From positions 1-64,000 of the forward strand of contig JABSPM010000111.1 of NCBI GenBank assembly GCA_013215095.1: a DNA stretch of 64,000 nucleotides. Reading direction: 5' to 3'. Position 1 is the stretch's first letter. Every line of letters begins with the position of its first letter. The stretch is from Flavobacteriaceae bacterium (lineage in GTDB: Bacteria; Bacteroidota; Bacteroidia; Flavobacteriales; Flavobacteriaceae). This document shows, in pieces, positions 54,200 to 62,615 of the stretch. Position numbers and translations under genes: made by a program. The notes beneath the pieces were generated by a model. The model saw nothing but the letters and a program-made list of their open reading frames with translations. It did no database searches and had not been told where the DNA came from.

Positions 54200-55150
54200 A
54201 TGAACAAGATACCTAGTGTAGATTTAAGAGATTTCCTTTCAGAAGATCCTAAACGCAAACAAAAATTTATAAATGAAATTGGTGAAGCCTATGAAAACAT
54301 TGGCTTTGTTGCGCTTAGAGGTCACTTTTTAGATGATGAACTGGTTGGTAATTTATATCGAGAAGTTAAACAGTTTTTTGATCTACCACTAGAAACAAAA
54401 CAGAAGTATGAAATTCCTGGAATTGGAGGTCAAAGAGGCTATGTTTCTTTTGGAAAGGAAAGCGCTAAAGGAAAAAAAGAAGGCGATTTAAAGGAATTTT
54501 GGCATTTTGGTCAATATGTAGAGGACAATCCAGCATTAGAACAAGAATATCCAGCCAATGTAACAGTTGAAGAACTTTCCGAATTTAATGCTGTAGGTAA
54601 GAAGACATATAGGATGCTCGAAAAAACAGCAAAATATGTCTTGCGATCACTGGCCTTATATCTTAGCTTAGAAGAAACTTATTTTGACCAGTATATCCAA
54701 AATGGCAATAGTATTTTAAGACCTATTCACTATCCGCCAATTTTAGAAGAACCTAAAGATGCTGTTCGTGCTGCTGCACATGGAGATATCAACTTAATTA
54801 CCCTATTAATGGGCGCTCAAGGAAAAGGGCTACAAGTTCAAAATCACGAAGGCGAATGGATTGATGCTATTGCAAAGCCAGATGAGCTCATGATTAATGT
54901 TGGAGATATGCTATCTCGTCATAGTAACAATAAATTAAAATCTACGATCCATCGTGTAGTCAACCCACCAAAGGAACTTTGGGGAACTTCTCGTTATTCC
55001 ATTCCATTTTTTATGCATCCAGTTAGTAATATGAAACTTGATGTTATTGAAAATTGTATTAGTGATGATAATCCAAAACGATTTGATGACATTACGGCTG
55101 GAGAATTTTTAGCAGAACGCCTTATTGAATTGGGCTTAATTAAAAAGTAA
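54200..55150 (+). CDS. Isopenicillin N synthase-like 2-oxoglutarate/Fe(II) oxygenase
   Basis: A 316-residue cytosolic dioxygenase. N-terminal DIOX_N region (about 1-120: IPSVDLRDFLSEDPKRK, GFVALRGHF) and the jelly-roll Fe domain with metal ligands in HGDINLITLL (HxD near 187-189) and HSNNKLKSTIHRVVNPP (His near 246). RYSIPFFMHP provides the Arg that binds 2-oxoglutarate. The substrate is unknown. The ATG at 54200 is set by the upstream -7 element and by the family start. It overlaps the next gene by one base. Confidence 0.9.
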   Translation: MNKIPSVDLRDFLSEDPKRKQKFINEIGEAYENIGFVALRGHFLDDELVGNLYREVKQFFDLPLETKQKYEIPGIGGQRGYVSFGKESAKGKKEGDLKEFWHFGQYVEDNPALEQEYPANVTVEELSEFNAVGKKTYRMLEKTAKYVLRSLALYLSLEETYFDQYIQNGNSILRPIHYPPILEEPKDAVRAAAHGDINLITLLMGAQGKGLQVQNHEGEWIDAIAKPDELMINVGDMLSRHSNNKLKSTIHRVVNPPKELWGTSRYSIPFFMHPVSNMKLDVIENCISDDNPKRFDDITAGEFLAERLIELGLIKK

Positions 55151-55479
55151 TGGATTTAAAAGATCAATTAAAGCATTTATTTCCAGATCACGTTTCCTCA
55201 GAACCCGAAGTTCCTAAAGAACCTTCAGGCGCTATTTGGATGCAAGAAGAACCAATTATTTGTAAGTACGAAAAACGCAAAGGAAAACCTATTACAATTC
55301 TTGAGGGCTATACTGGGGCAAGCTCAGATTTTAAAGCTTTAGCTAAAACTTTAAAAACCCAACTCAACGTTGGTGGAAGTTTTAAAGATGATAAAATCAT
55401 CATTCAAGGTGACTATAGAGATAAAATCATGTCTATATTAAAAACTAAAGGTTTTAAAGTAAAACGTGTTGGTGGGTAA
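55150..55479 (+). CDS. SUI1/YciH-type translation factor
   Basis: A 109-residue protein with a short N-terminal extension and an eIF1/SUI1 fold (about 35-109: GKPITILEGYTGASSDFKAL, TQLNVGGSFKDDKIIIQGDY, KTKGFKVKRVGG). Bacterial YciH proteins can discriminate start codons in vitro; the role in vivo is uncertain. The overlap TAATG with the upstream oxygenase and zero gap to the following gene place it firmly in an operon. Confidence 0.9.
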   Translation: MDLKDQLKHLFPDHVSSEPEVPKEPSGAIWMQEEPIICKYEKRKGKPITILEGYTGASSDFKALAKTLKTQLNVGGSFKDDKIIIQGDYRDKIMSILKTKGFKVKRVGG

Positions 55480-56421
55480 ATGAGTGATATGACTTTACAT
55501 ATTACCAATGGTTCAAACTTAACCGAGTATCTAAAAGATTTAGATTTTAAAGGTGATTTTTTAACCTGGCATGAGATATTATGTGAAGGTCCAACAACAA
55601 CCCGTATCGACTCTAAAGAATTTATCAAAACAAGACAAGCGTTTCTCAATACCTATTACAATATAGAAATTGACGAATACGATTTAAAAAATGAGATAGA
55701 AAAATTAGAGGCTATTGCAAACTATTCGGAAATTGTACTCTGGTTTGAATACGACCTTTTTTGTCATATTAACGCCATTGCAGTAATTAGCCTATTACAA
55801 CAAAAACGCATAACACAACCCCTCTACTTTGTATGTAGTGGACGTATCAAAGGAGAAAAAGATTTAAAAGGTCTTGGCGAACTTTCTCCTGAAGAACTCT
55901 TAAAACATTATAAAGAAAAAATTAAACTTGAGGAAAACGACATTGAAATAGCCACAGGAGTCTGGGAAATTTATTGTGGAAAAGACCACAATTTATTAAA
56001 ACCAATGATTCAAAAATCATCAAATTTCAAATATTTAAACAGTTGTTTAAAAGCGCATTTGGAACGTTTTCCCGATTCAAAAAATGGTCTAAGCAGACTA
56101 GAATTTCACATCCTAAAAACAGTTCAAAAACAAACCATTAAATCCAAACATCATTTATTAGGCTGTATTCTGAATTATCAGGGGTATTATGGTTTTGGTG
56201 ACATTCAAATTAAACGTATTATTGAAACCTTATCTGAATTTTTTGAAACAAAAGACACTCATTTAAGGCTAAGTAGAAAAGGTCATGAAGCTCTATTGGG
56301 GCGAAAGAATTTTTCAAAAGAACTCAATAATAATATGACCTATGGAGGCTCTAGACGTTTAGATTTTCAATTTAACTCAAAAGAAAATAAACTTATAAAA
56401 ACAGTATTTAATGGCCATTAA
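55480..56421 (+). CDS. DUF1835 domain-containing protein
   Basis: A 313-residue protein with an N-terminal DUF1835 domain (about 3-125: LHITNGSNLTEYL, FLTWHEILCEGPTTT, ELVLWFEYDLFCH-like segment at 90-102) and a C-terminal winged-helix-like DUF3658 region (about 200-313: GLSRLEFHILKT, LSRKGHEALLG). Its activity is unknown. It starts directly at the previous stop and overlaps the phosphorylase by 11 bp. Confidence 0.85.
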   Translation: MSDMTLHITNGSNLTEYLKDLDFKGDFLTWHEILCEGPTTTRIDSKEFIKTRQAFLNTYYNIEIDEYDLKNEIEKLEAIANYSEIVLWFEYDLFCHINAIAVISLLQQKRITQPLYFVCSGRIKGEKDLKGLGELSPEELLKHYKEKIKLEENDIEIATGVWEIYCGKDHNLLKPMIQKSSNFKYLNSCLKAHLERFPDSKNGLSRLEFHILKTVQKQTIKSKHHLLGCILNYQGYYGFGDIQIKRIIETLSEFFETKDTHLRLSRKGHEALLGRKNFSKELNNNMTYGGSRRLDFQFNSKENKLIKTVFNGH

Positions 56422-57280
56422 AGACTCTGAACTTATACTAAACCCAGACGGGAGTGTATACCACCTCAATCTAAAACCAGATAATATTGCAGATACTATT
56501 ATTTTTGTAGGCGACCAAGACCGTGTAAAACGCATCACTAAGCATTTTGACACAATCGAATTCCAAACCCAAAAAAGAGAATTTAAAACCCAAACAGGAA
56601 CCTATAAAGGCAAACGTTTAACAGTAATATCAACAGGTATTGGCCCAGATAACATTGATATTGTTATGAATGAATTGGACGCCTTGGTTAACATCAATTT
56701 GACAACAAGGCAAGCGAACAAAAACTTAAAATCACTAAACATTGTGCGTATTGGCACATCTGGAAGTATACAAAGTGACGTTCCAGTAGATTCATTTGTA
56801 TTAAGTACACATGGTCTAGATTTAAATGGTATGCTTCATTTTTATCAAATAGACCAAATGCGTAGACCAAAAATTGAACAAGCCTTTAAAGCGCATACCA
56901 ATTGGAGTAAAGAAAAAGCGACACCTCTATTTATTGATAATAACACTGATTTAGAGCGCTTGCTAGAGAGCGACACCACCTTTAAAGGAGCAACAGCAAC
57001 AGCAGGCGGATTCTATGGACCACAAGGACGTGTATTGCGATTGCCGCTTCAAAACCCAGAATTAAAAGCTAAAATAGACAACTTTAATTTTGACGGTATT
57101 CGTATCACAAACTTTGAAATGGAAACTTCGGCTATTTATGGTTTAGCGCAACTTTTGGGACATAAAGCATGCTCTTTAAATGCAATTATAGCCAACCGCC
57201 CAAATGGCAATTTTAGCAAAAACCCTAAATTGGTCGTAGAAAAATTAATCACCTATACCCTAGAAAAATTGATACAATAA
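56411..57280 (+). CDS. Nucleoside phosphorylase (uridine phosphorylase type)
   Basis: A 289-residue PNP/UDP-family enzyme cleaving a nucleoside with phosphate. Conserved segments: IIFVGDQDRVKRITKHFDTI, STGIGPDNIDIVMNELDAL, RIGTSGSIQSDVPVDSF (phosphate Arg and Thr), and ITNFEMETSAIYGLAQLLG (ribose-binding Glu-Met-Glu). Pyrimidine specificity is inferred from overall similarity. The ATG overlaps the DUF1835 gene by 11 bp and the next gene follows after 10 bp. Confidence 0.92.
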   Translation: MAIKDSELILNPDGSVYHLNLKPDNIADTIIFVGDQDRVKRITKHFDTIEFQTQKREFKTQTGTYKGKRLTVISTGIGPDNIDIVMNELDALVNINLTTRQANKNLKSLNIVRIGTSGSIQSDVPVDSFVLSTHGLDLNGMLHFYQIDQMRRPKIEQAFKAHTNWSKEKATPLFIDNNTDLERLLESDTTFKGATATAGGFYGPQGRVLRLPLQNPELKAKIDNFNFDGIRITNFEMETSAIYGLAQLLGHKACSLNAIIANRPNGNFSKNPKLVVEKLITYTLEKLIQ

Positions 57281-57290
57281 GTCATTAGTT

Positions 57291-58145
57291 ATGAAAAAAG
57301 TGAAAATTGGAGGAGTTCCTGAGCATTTTAATTTAGCCTGGTATTTAACGCTTAAAAATGGAGAATACAAAGACAATGGCATTAATCTAAGATGGGAAGA
57401 TTATTTTGGAGGTACTGGTCAAATGTGTAAAGCATTAAGGACAGGTGAAATTGATATGGCCGTTGTGCTCACAGAAGGTATTGTTAAGGATATTATAGAT
57501 GGTAATCCCTGTAAAATTGTTCAAGTATTTGTAGAATCGCCACTAACCTGGGGGATTCATGTTGCGGCCGAGTCTAAATATCAATCTATTGAAGAAATTA
57601 AGGGAACAAAAGCAGCCATAAGTCGTTATGGTTCTGGATCGCACTTAATGGCTTATGTCAATGCGCAAAATAACCAATGGCAGTTAGAAAAAGACCTGAA
57701 CTTTGAAGTCATTAAAAACCTAGATGGTGCCGTAGAAGGACTTACAAATGGTATTGCCGATTATTTCATGTGGGAAAAATACACCACAAAACCCATTGTA
57801 GACAAAGGTATATTTAGAAGAATTGGGGAATGTCCGACACCTTGGCCTTGTTTTGTTATTGCGGTAAGAGAAGATTTTATAGAACAGCATCTTGATACGT
57901 TAAAACGTATTTTAAATATCATTAATAACACCACACTAGAATTTAAAAATATCCCAAGTATAGATAGAACCATTGCAAACAGATATAAACAAGAATTAGA
58001 AGATGTTAAAGCCTGGCTATCAGAAACCCAATGGTCTCAAGATAATATTGACAGAACAACTATTCAGAACGTTCAGAACAAATTACTAGAACTAAACATC
58101 ATAGACAAAAAGATAAGTTACGAAGACTTAACACAACAAATTTAA
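57291..58145 (+). CDS. Signal-less periplasmic-binding-protein-like (SsuA/THI5 fold) protein
   Basis: A 284-residue type 2 solute-binding fold: KIGGVPEHFNLAWYLTLKNG, WEDYFGGTGQMCKALRTGEI, DMAVVLTEGIVKDII, SPLTWGIHVAAES, and WPCFVIAVREDFI. The usual signal peptide is missing: the protein starts directly in the first beta strand (MKKVKIGG). So it is probably cytosolic, a sensor or enzyme of the THI5/MqnA kind rather than a transporter subunit. No permease or ATPase gene is nearby. It ends the 54.2-58.1 kb operon. Confidence 0.85.
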   Translation: MKKVKIGGVPEHFNLAWYLTLKNGEYKDNGINLRWEDYFGGTGQMCKALRTGEIDMAVVLTEGIVKDIIDGNPCKIVQVFVESPLTWGIHVAAESKYQSIEEIKGTKAAISRYGSGSHLMAYVNAQNNQWQLEKDLNFEVIKNLDGAVEGLTNGIADYFMWEKYTTKPIVDKGIFRRIGECPTPWPCFVIAVREDFIEQHLDTLKRILNIINNTTLEFKNIPSIDRTIANRYKQELEDVKAWLSETQWSQDNIDRTTIQNVQNKLLELNIIDKKISYEDLTQQI

Positions 58146-58278
58146 TGTAAAATAGGAGTCTCATTAAAGACTTAACAAATAAGGTTGCGCCTTTTTTAAA
58201 GATAAAACTTTATGATTTTTGTTTTTTATTGCAAAAAAAGTATTAAATTGGTTGAAAAAATCCTAAAATCTAAATGCT

Positions 58279-58425
58279 ATGATGTACACAATTTTTATTG
58301 TCTTGTGGGTTTTAGTTGCACTTAATTTTCTTCTATTAAGAATTAGTTGTAACGTAACTCTCAAAGAAGAAAAGATTTCTAAACCAGTTGGTGTTGAACA
58401 TTACAAAACTCTAGCTACCACGTAA
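58279..58425 (+). CDS. Micro membrane protein 1 (48 aa)
   Basis: A short ORF encoding one membrane helix (MMYTIFIVLWVLVALNFLLL) and a charged tail (LKEEKISKPVGVE). Its helix and the following RISCN resemble the peptide at 59137-59238 (IVL...NFLLL..S.N). It overlaps the ung 3' end by 11 bp on the opposite strand. Support is the shared pattern and hydropathy; the function is unknown. Confidence 0.5.
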   Translation: MMYTIFIVLWVLVALNFLLLRISCNVTLKEEKISKPVGVEHYKTLATT

Positions 58426-59080
58426 TTGGCTTCTTCCTAAGGCTAATTAGTATCGTATTAGATGTACTAAAATGATTGTTCCCAAACCAATAACCGCGAT
58501 TTGCACTCAGCGGTGATGGGTGACCACTTGTTAATATATGATGTTTTTTACGATCAATGAGTTTTTGCTTTTTTTTCGCAAAGCCGCCCCATAACAAGAA
58601 TATCACATTCTCTTTATGGTCGGATATACTTTTTATAACAGCATCAGTAAAAGACTCCCAGCCTTTTTTTTGATGGCTACCAGCTTGGTGTGCTCTTACT
58701 GTAAGTGTTGCGTTTAATAGTAAAATTCCTTGTTCTGCCCAACGTTTTAAATTACCGCTTTGCGGATAAGATTGGTTTAAATCTCTTTTAATTTCTTTAA
58801 ATATATTAATTAAAGATGGTGGGTGTGCAATACCATCAGGCACCGAAAAGCATAGTCCATTGGCTTGGCCTTTATCATGATAGGGATCTTGACCAATAAT
58901 AACAACTTTTAGCGCATCAAACTTACAATAGTCAAATGCTGAAAATATGTATTCTTCTGGAGGAAAACATTCATGAGATTCATATTCTGAAGTAATACAA
59001 CTGATTAATGTTTTGAAGTACGACTTCTTAAACTCCGCTTCCAAAAATGGTTTCCAACTTGCATCGATATTTAATTTCAT
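58415..59080 (-). CDS. ung: Uracil-DNA glycosylase
   Basis: A 221-residue family 1 UDG that removes uracil from DNA. GQDPYHDKGQANGLCFSVPD carries the water-activating Asp (motif 1); LLLNATLTVRAHQAGSHQKK; FLLWGGFAKKKQKLI; and HHILTSGHPSPLSANRGYWF with the catalytic His (motif 2). Complete and of standard length. It lies between two plus-strand micro-protein genes. Confidence 0.96.
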   Translation of the reverse strand: MKLNIDASWKPFLEAEFKKSYFKTLISCITSEYESHECFPPEEYIFSAFDYCKFDALKVVIIGQDPYHDKGQANGLCFSVPDGIAHPPSLINIFKEIKRDLNQSYPQSGNLKRWAEQGILLLNATLTVRAHQAGSHQKKGWESFTDAVIKSISDHKENVIFLLWGGFAKKKQKLIDRKKHHILTSGHPSPLSANRGYWFGNNHFSTSNTILISLRKKPITW

Positions 59081-59082
59081 GG

Positions 59083-59090
59083 TATTTTTG
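59083..59090 (+). promoter_or_regulatory. -7 promoter element of micro membrane protein 2
   Basis: TATTTTTG (TAnnTTTG) with a TTG at 59059-59061, spacing 21 bp, and 46 bp before the ATG at 59137. Confidence 0.5.
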
Positions 59091-59136
59091 TGACTTTTTA
59101 TAAAAACCTGAGTCTTAAGTTATAGAATCTAAACTT

Positions 59137-59238
59137 ATGGTAATACTTCTATACATTGTTCTATGCCTCATCGGGATTAATTTTCTATTATTATACTATA
59201 GTACAAATAAACGCACTCCTAAGAACAATCAAAAATAA
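59137..59238 (+). CDS. Micro membrane protein 2 (33 aa)
   Basis: A short ORF, MVILLYIVLCLIGINFLLLY followed by a Lys-rich tail (KRTPKNNQK), i.e. one membrane helix. It has a promoter-like element upstream and precedes mutS2 by 62 bp. The helix pattern IVL...NFLLL..S.N is shared with the 48-residue product at 58279. Function unknown. Confidence 0.5.
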   Translation: MVILLYIVLCLIGINFLLLYYSTNKRTPKNNQK

Positions 59239-59270
59239 AGATTGGAATAAAATTATAACTATTATTAATT

Positions 59271-59278
59271 TACCTTTG
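59271..59278 (+). promoter_or_regulatory. -7 promoter element of mutS2
   Basis: TACCTTTG (TAnnTTTG) 22 bp before the mutS2 ATG. Confidence 0.55.
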
Positions 59279-59300
59279 CAAATCGCTAGGAAAATTATCA

Positions 59301-61472
59301 ATGATACACATTCATCATAAGACATTACAAGATTTAGAATTACCAACACTATTATCTCAAATTTCAGCATATTGTAAAACGGAATTAGGGCAAAATCAAG
59401 TGTTAGAAATTACACCATATGCATCAAAGACCAAGGTTATAAATGCCTTACATAAAGTACATGAATATATTTCTTCATTTGACAATGACAATAAAATACC
59501 TAAGCATAGCTTTCAAGACATCAATGCCGCCCTAAAAATGCTAACCATAGAAGATAGCATTTTAGAATTAGAAAGTTTTATAAAAATTGCCACTTTAGCG
59601 GATACATCAATAGATTTAATTCTTTTCTTTAAGAAATTTGAAACCTATTACCCCACTCTAAATGCACTGTCTTCAGAACATGAAATTGCAAAAGACATTT
59701 CTCAAAGTATACGCAAAATTATTGATCGCTTTGGAGAAGTAAAAGATAAGGCTAGTGATATTTTATTTGGTATTAGAAAATCTATACACCAGGTAAGAGG
59801 TCAACTGAATTCAAGTTTTATTTCGGCTTTACAAACCTATAGTGGTTCAGATTATTTAGATGATATTAGAGAAACTGTCTTAGAAAATAAGCGAGTTCTT
59901 GCCGTTAAGGCCATGCACCGTAGAAAAGTAAAAGGCTCTATATTGGGATCTAGTAAAACTGGAAGCATCGTTTATATAGAACCAGAAGCAACTTTACAAT
60001 TGCATAGAGAGCTTAATAATTTGGAATACGAAGAACGGGAAGAAATCAATAAGATTTTAAAAAGTTTAACCAATCATCTTAGAATTTACCATCCCCTTTT
60101 ACAAGATTACCAAAAGTTTTTAACTCAGATTGATGTTATTTCTGCTAAAGCCTTGTATTCACAATCCATAAACGGTGTATTGCCTACTATTACTAATGAC
60201 CGTTTTGTTCATCTTAAAGACGCATATCACCCACTCCTATACTTGGCTAATAAAGTTGAAAGAAAAACCACATACCCGCAAACTATTAAACTTTCAAAAG
60301 ACAATAGAATCATTGTGATTAGCGGGCCAAATGCTGGTGGAAAAAGTATTACTTTAAAAACAGTGGGCTTATTGCAAGTTATGTTACAATGTGGTGTTTT
60401 AGTGCCTGTACATGAACGTAGCACCATGTGTATTTTTAATAGAATTCTTAGTGATATTGGAGACAATCAATCTATAGAAAATCATTTGAGTACCTATAGC
60501 TACCGTCTCAAACAAATGAATTACTTCCTTAAGAAATGTAATGACAAGACTCTCTTTTTGATTGATGAGTTTGGAACTGGTAGTGACCCTGAACTTGGTG
60601 GTGCTCTTGCCGAAACTTTTTTGGAAGTGTTTTATGACCGAGAATCCTTTGGCATTATTACCACGCATTACACCAATCTTAAGCTTCTGGCAAATGAGTT
60701 GCCCTATATGCAGAATGCTAGTATGCGCTTTGACGAGCGCAGCTTAGAACCCATATACAAGTTAGCTTTAGGACAAGCTGGTAGTTCGTTTACATTTGAA
60801 GTTGCACAAAAAAACGGCATACCGTATAGTTTAATTAATAAGGCTAAAAAGAAGATTGAACGCGGCAAAGTTCGTTTTGACAAAACCATTGCTAAACTGC
60901 AAAAAGAACGCTCCAAACTAGAAAAAACCGAGCGCTCATTAAAAGTCAATGAGCAAAAAAAAATCGCTGAAGCTGATAAATTAGAAGAGATTAATACTAA
61001 GGTAAAAAAGAAGTTAGAAAGCTATCAAGAACTATTTGATGCTAATCAACGCTTAATTTATTTGGGACAAAAAATTGATACCATTGCAGAACGTTATCAC
61101 AACAACAAGAAAAAGGGGGATTTGATGAATGAATGCTTTAAAATTATCCAAATAGAAAACTCTAAGCGAAAAAAAATTGCGCCTAAACAAAAGAAGATTA
61201 TCAAAGCTAAAACACTACAAGTTAAAAAAGAAGTAGAAAAGAAAGTTGCTGTAATAAGAGAAAAAAAGAAAGAAGAAAAGCGAAAAGCCGCGCTTCAACC
61301 CCTAAAACCAAAACCGGTTTTAAAAGTTGGAGACCGTGTACGCTTAGAAGATGGAAGAGCCGTAGGTACCATTGATAAAATAGAAAAACAAAAAGCTGTG
61401 GTTAACTACGGTTTATTTACTACTAGTGTAAGTGTCACCCAATTGGAACTTGTCGAATCAGCAAAACCATAA
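59301..61472 (+). CDS. mutS2: MutS2-type ATPase lacking an Smr domain
   Basis: A 723-residue MutS-family ATPase: core and clamp helices (about 1-290), ATPase (about 310-520) with Walker A SGPNAGGKSITLKT, FLIDEFGTGSDPELGGALAE (Walker B) and TTHYTNLKL, then a long Lys/Glu-rich coiled-coil (about 520-670) and a small KOW-like end (VGDRVRLEDGRAVGTIDKI). The Smr nuclease domain typical of Bacillus/Thermus MutS2 is absent. MutS2 acts in recombination control or rescue of collided ribosomes rather than mismatch repair. Confidence 0.93.
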   Translation: MIHIHHKTLQDLELPTLLSQISAYCKTELGQNQVLEITPYASKTKVINALHKVHEYISSFDNDNKIPKHSFQDINAALKMLTIEDSILELESFIKIATLADTSIDLILFFKKFETYYPTLNALSSEHEIAKDISQSIRKIIDRFGEVKDKASDILFGIRKSIHQVRGQLNSSFISALQTYSGSDYLDDIRETVLENKRVLAVKAMHRRKVKGSILGSSKTGSIVYIEPEATLQLHRELNNLEYEEREEINKILKSLTNHLRIYHPLLQDYQKFLTQIDVISAKALYSQSINGVLPTITNDRFVHLKDAYHPLLYLANKVERKTTYPQTIKLSKDNRIIVISGPNAGGKSITLKTVGLLQVMLQCGVLVPVHERSTMCIFNRILSDIGDNQSIENHLSTYSYRLKQMNYFLKKCNDKTLFLIDEFGTGSDPELGGALAETFLEVFYDRESFGIITTHYTNLKLLANELPYMQNASMRFDERSLEPIYKLALGQAGSSFTFEVAQKNGIPYSLINKAKKKIERGKVRFDKTIAKLQKERSKLEKTERSLKVNEQKKIAEADKLEEINTKVKKKLESYQELFDANQRLIYLGQKIDTIAERYHNNKKKGDLMNECFKIIQIENSKRKKIAPKQKKIIKAKTLQVKKEVEKKVAVIREKKKEEKRKAALQPLKPKPVLKVGDRVRLEDGRAVGTIDKIEKQKAVVNYGLFTTSVSVTQLELVESAKP

Positions 61473-61549
61473 CTACTGCAAAATATAAGACTATGAATAA
61501 CCTACTAACTTTTTAGGCCATTTTACAACAATAATAGTATTAGATATAT

Positions 61550-61557
61550 TAGCTTTG
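61550..61557 (+). promoter_or_regulatory. -7 promoter element at the DCC-family gene start
   Basis: TAGCTTTG (TAnnTTTG) ends 4 bp before the GTG at 61562, so the transcript may be nearly leaderless. Confidence 0.4.
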
Positions 61558-61561
61558 CATA

Positions 61562-61981
61562 GTGCATATAGAAATTCCAAAACATAAAAAACTTATCCTC
61601 TTTGATGGCGTATGCAATCTCTGTAATAACACTGTGCAATACGTTATTCAAAGAGACCATAAAAATAAGTACCTGTTTGCATCACTTCAAAGTAAAGTAG
61701 GTAAGCAAATTATTGAAGCCTTCAATATAGACACGACCAAAACAGACTCTATATTGCTCTATAGCAATGGCCAACTTTACAGCAAATCTACTGCTGCTCT
61801 AAAAGTAGCAGCTACTTTAGGTTTCCCAACAAATGTACTTGCTATAAGTCTTATTATTCCGGCTTTTATTAGAAACGTCGTTTATGATTATATCGCTAAA
61901 AATAGATACAAATGGTATGGTAAAAAAAAAGATTGTATGATACCCTCTCCAGAATTGAAATCTAAATTTATAGACCTATAA
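61562..61981 (+). CDS. DCC family thiol-disulfide oxidoreductase-like protein
   Basis: A 139-residue thioredoxin-like protein with the DxxCxxC signature FDGVCNLCNNTVQ at about 14-26. Its hydrophobic middle segment is VLAISLIIPAFIRNVVYDYI, and its end is RYKWYGKKKDC. The family (YuxK/DUF393) has no fixed substrate. GTG at 61562 (VHIEIPKHKK) is used because the family begins with a similar strand and no Met precedes the active site. Confidence 0.88.
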   Translation: MHIEIPKHKKLILFDGVCNLCNNTVQYVIQRDHKNKYLFASLQSKVGKQIIEAFNIDTTKTDSILLYSNGQLYSKSTAALKVAATLGFPTNVLAISLIIPAFIRNVVYDYIAKNRYKWYGKKKDCMIPSPELKSKFIDL

Positions 61982-62078
61982 GCCTGGCTTATTTTCTTTA
62001 GAAATAGTTCCTAAAGCTAATGCAATTTCATCCTTAATATTAATCATATTATCTTATGAGAAATAAAAGAATACAAGT

Positions 62079-62315
62079 TTGAATTTAAGAAAATTGACAA
62101 GTATTCCTATTTTAGTAAGTGTAATTTTAGTAAGTAAATTATTGACTTTTTTAAGCATACCTTTTATGACTCGTTCACTTGGGATGTCGCATTTCGGTTC
62201 TTTAACATTAAATTTAAACCTCTATAAATTAATATTTGGACTTTTTATTTTAATTATTTCTTGCACTGTGTTTTATTCATTGAGAAAGGAAAACAAAGTT
62301 AAAATTGCGGAATAA
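62079..62315 (+). CDS. Small two-helix membrane protein, uncertain
   Basis: A 78-residue ORF starting at TTG with two hydrophobic stretches (SIPILVSVILVSKLLTFLSI and YKLIFGLFILIISCTVFYSL). An ATG at 62056 is in another frame and stops at once. Function unknown; the middle FMTRSLGMSHFGSL vaguely resembles the start of polysaccharide flippases, but the rest does not. The S1 repeat begins about 10 bp after its stop, which supports its being a unit. The start codon is doubtful. Confidence 0.45.
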   Translation: MNLRKLTSIPILVSVILVSKLLTFLSIPFMTRSLGMSHFGSLTLNLNLYKLIFGLFILIISCTVFYSLRKENKVKIAE

Positions 62316-62323
62316 AGTACTGG

Positions 62324-62416
62324 CTACAATAACTAGTGTTCGGATTGCTCCCATCCCAAAATCAAAACATCTTGTTGACTAAAACCTAAGTCCTGCTTAC
62401 GTTTGTTATGAGTTCA
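62324..62416 (+). repeat. Cassette-type repeat S1
   Basis: About 93 bp, starting in CTACAATAACTAGTG and ending CGTTTGTTATGAGTTC. It shares AATC-AAACAT--TGTTGACT followed by AAAACC-A-GTCCTGCTT-CG with S2 at 63104-63197, 782 bp apart. Directly after the small membrane ORF. The region to 62615 has no convincing gene. Confidence 0.65.
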
Positions 62417-62615
62417 ACTAGTATGAGTATTGTGATCCATTTGTTTTATGGTATTCTAGTCTATATTTTAGAGAGATTAAGTCTTTTTTATGGCGTTGAT
62501 TTTAATTTTCAAAACGATTTAAATTCTATTTATTTACTAAATTTGAATAAAACGTATAATGTAGATATGTTTGCTACTACGTGTATTTCGTTTTTGTGAC
62601 CTGCATACAAAAAAG

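Noticed and set aside
62408-62599. 63-codon frame between repeat S1 and the DinB-like gene
   Set aside because: It starts inside the repeat, has no recognisable motif and no counterpart after S2; more likely spacer or debris.
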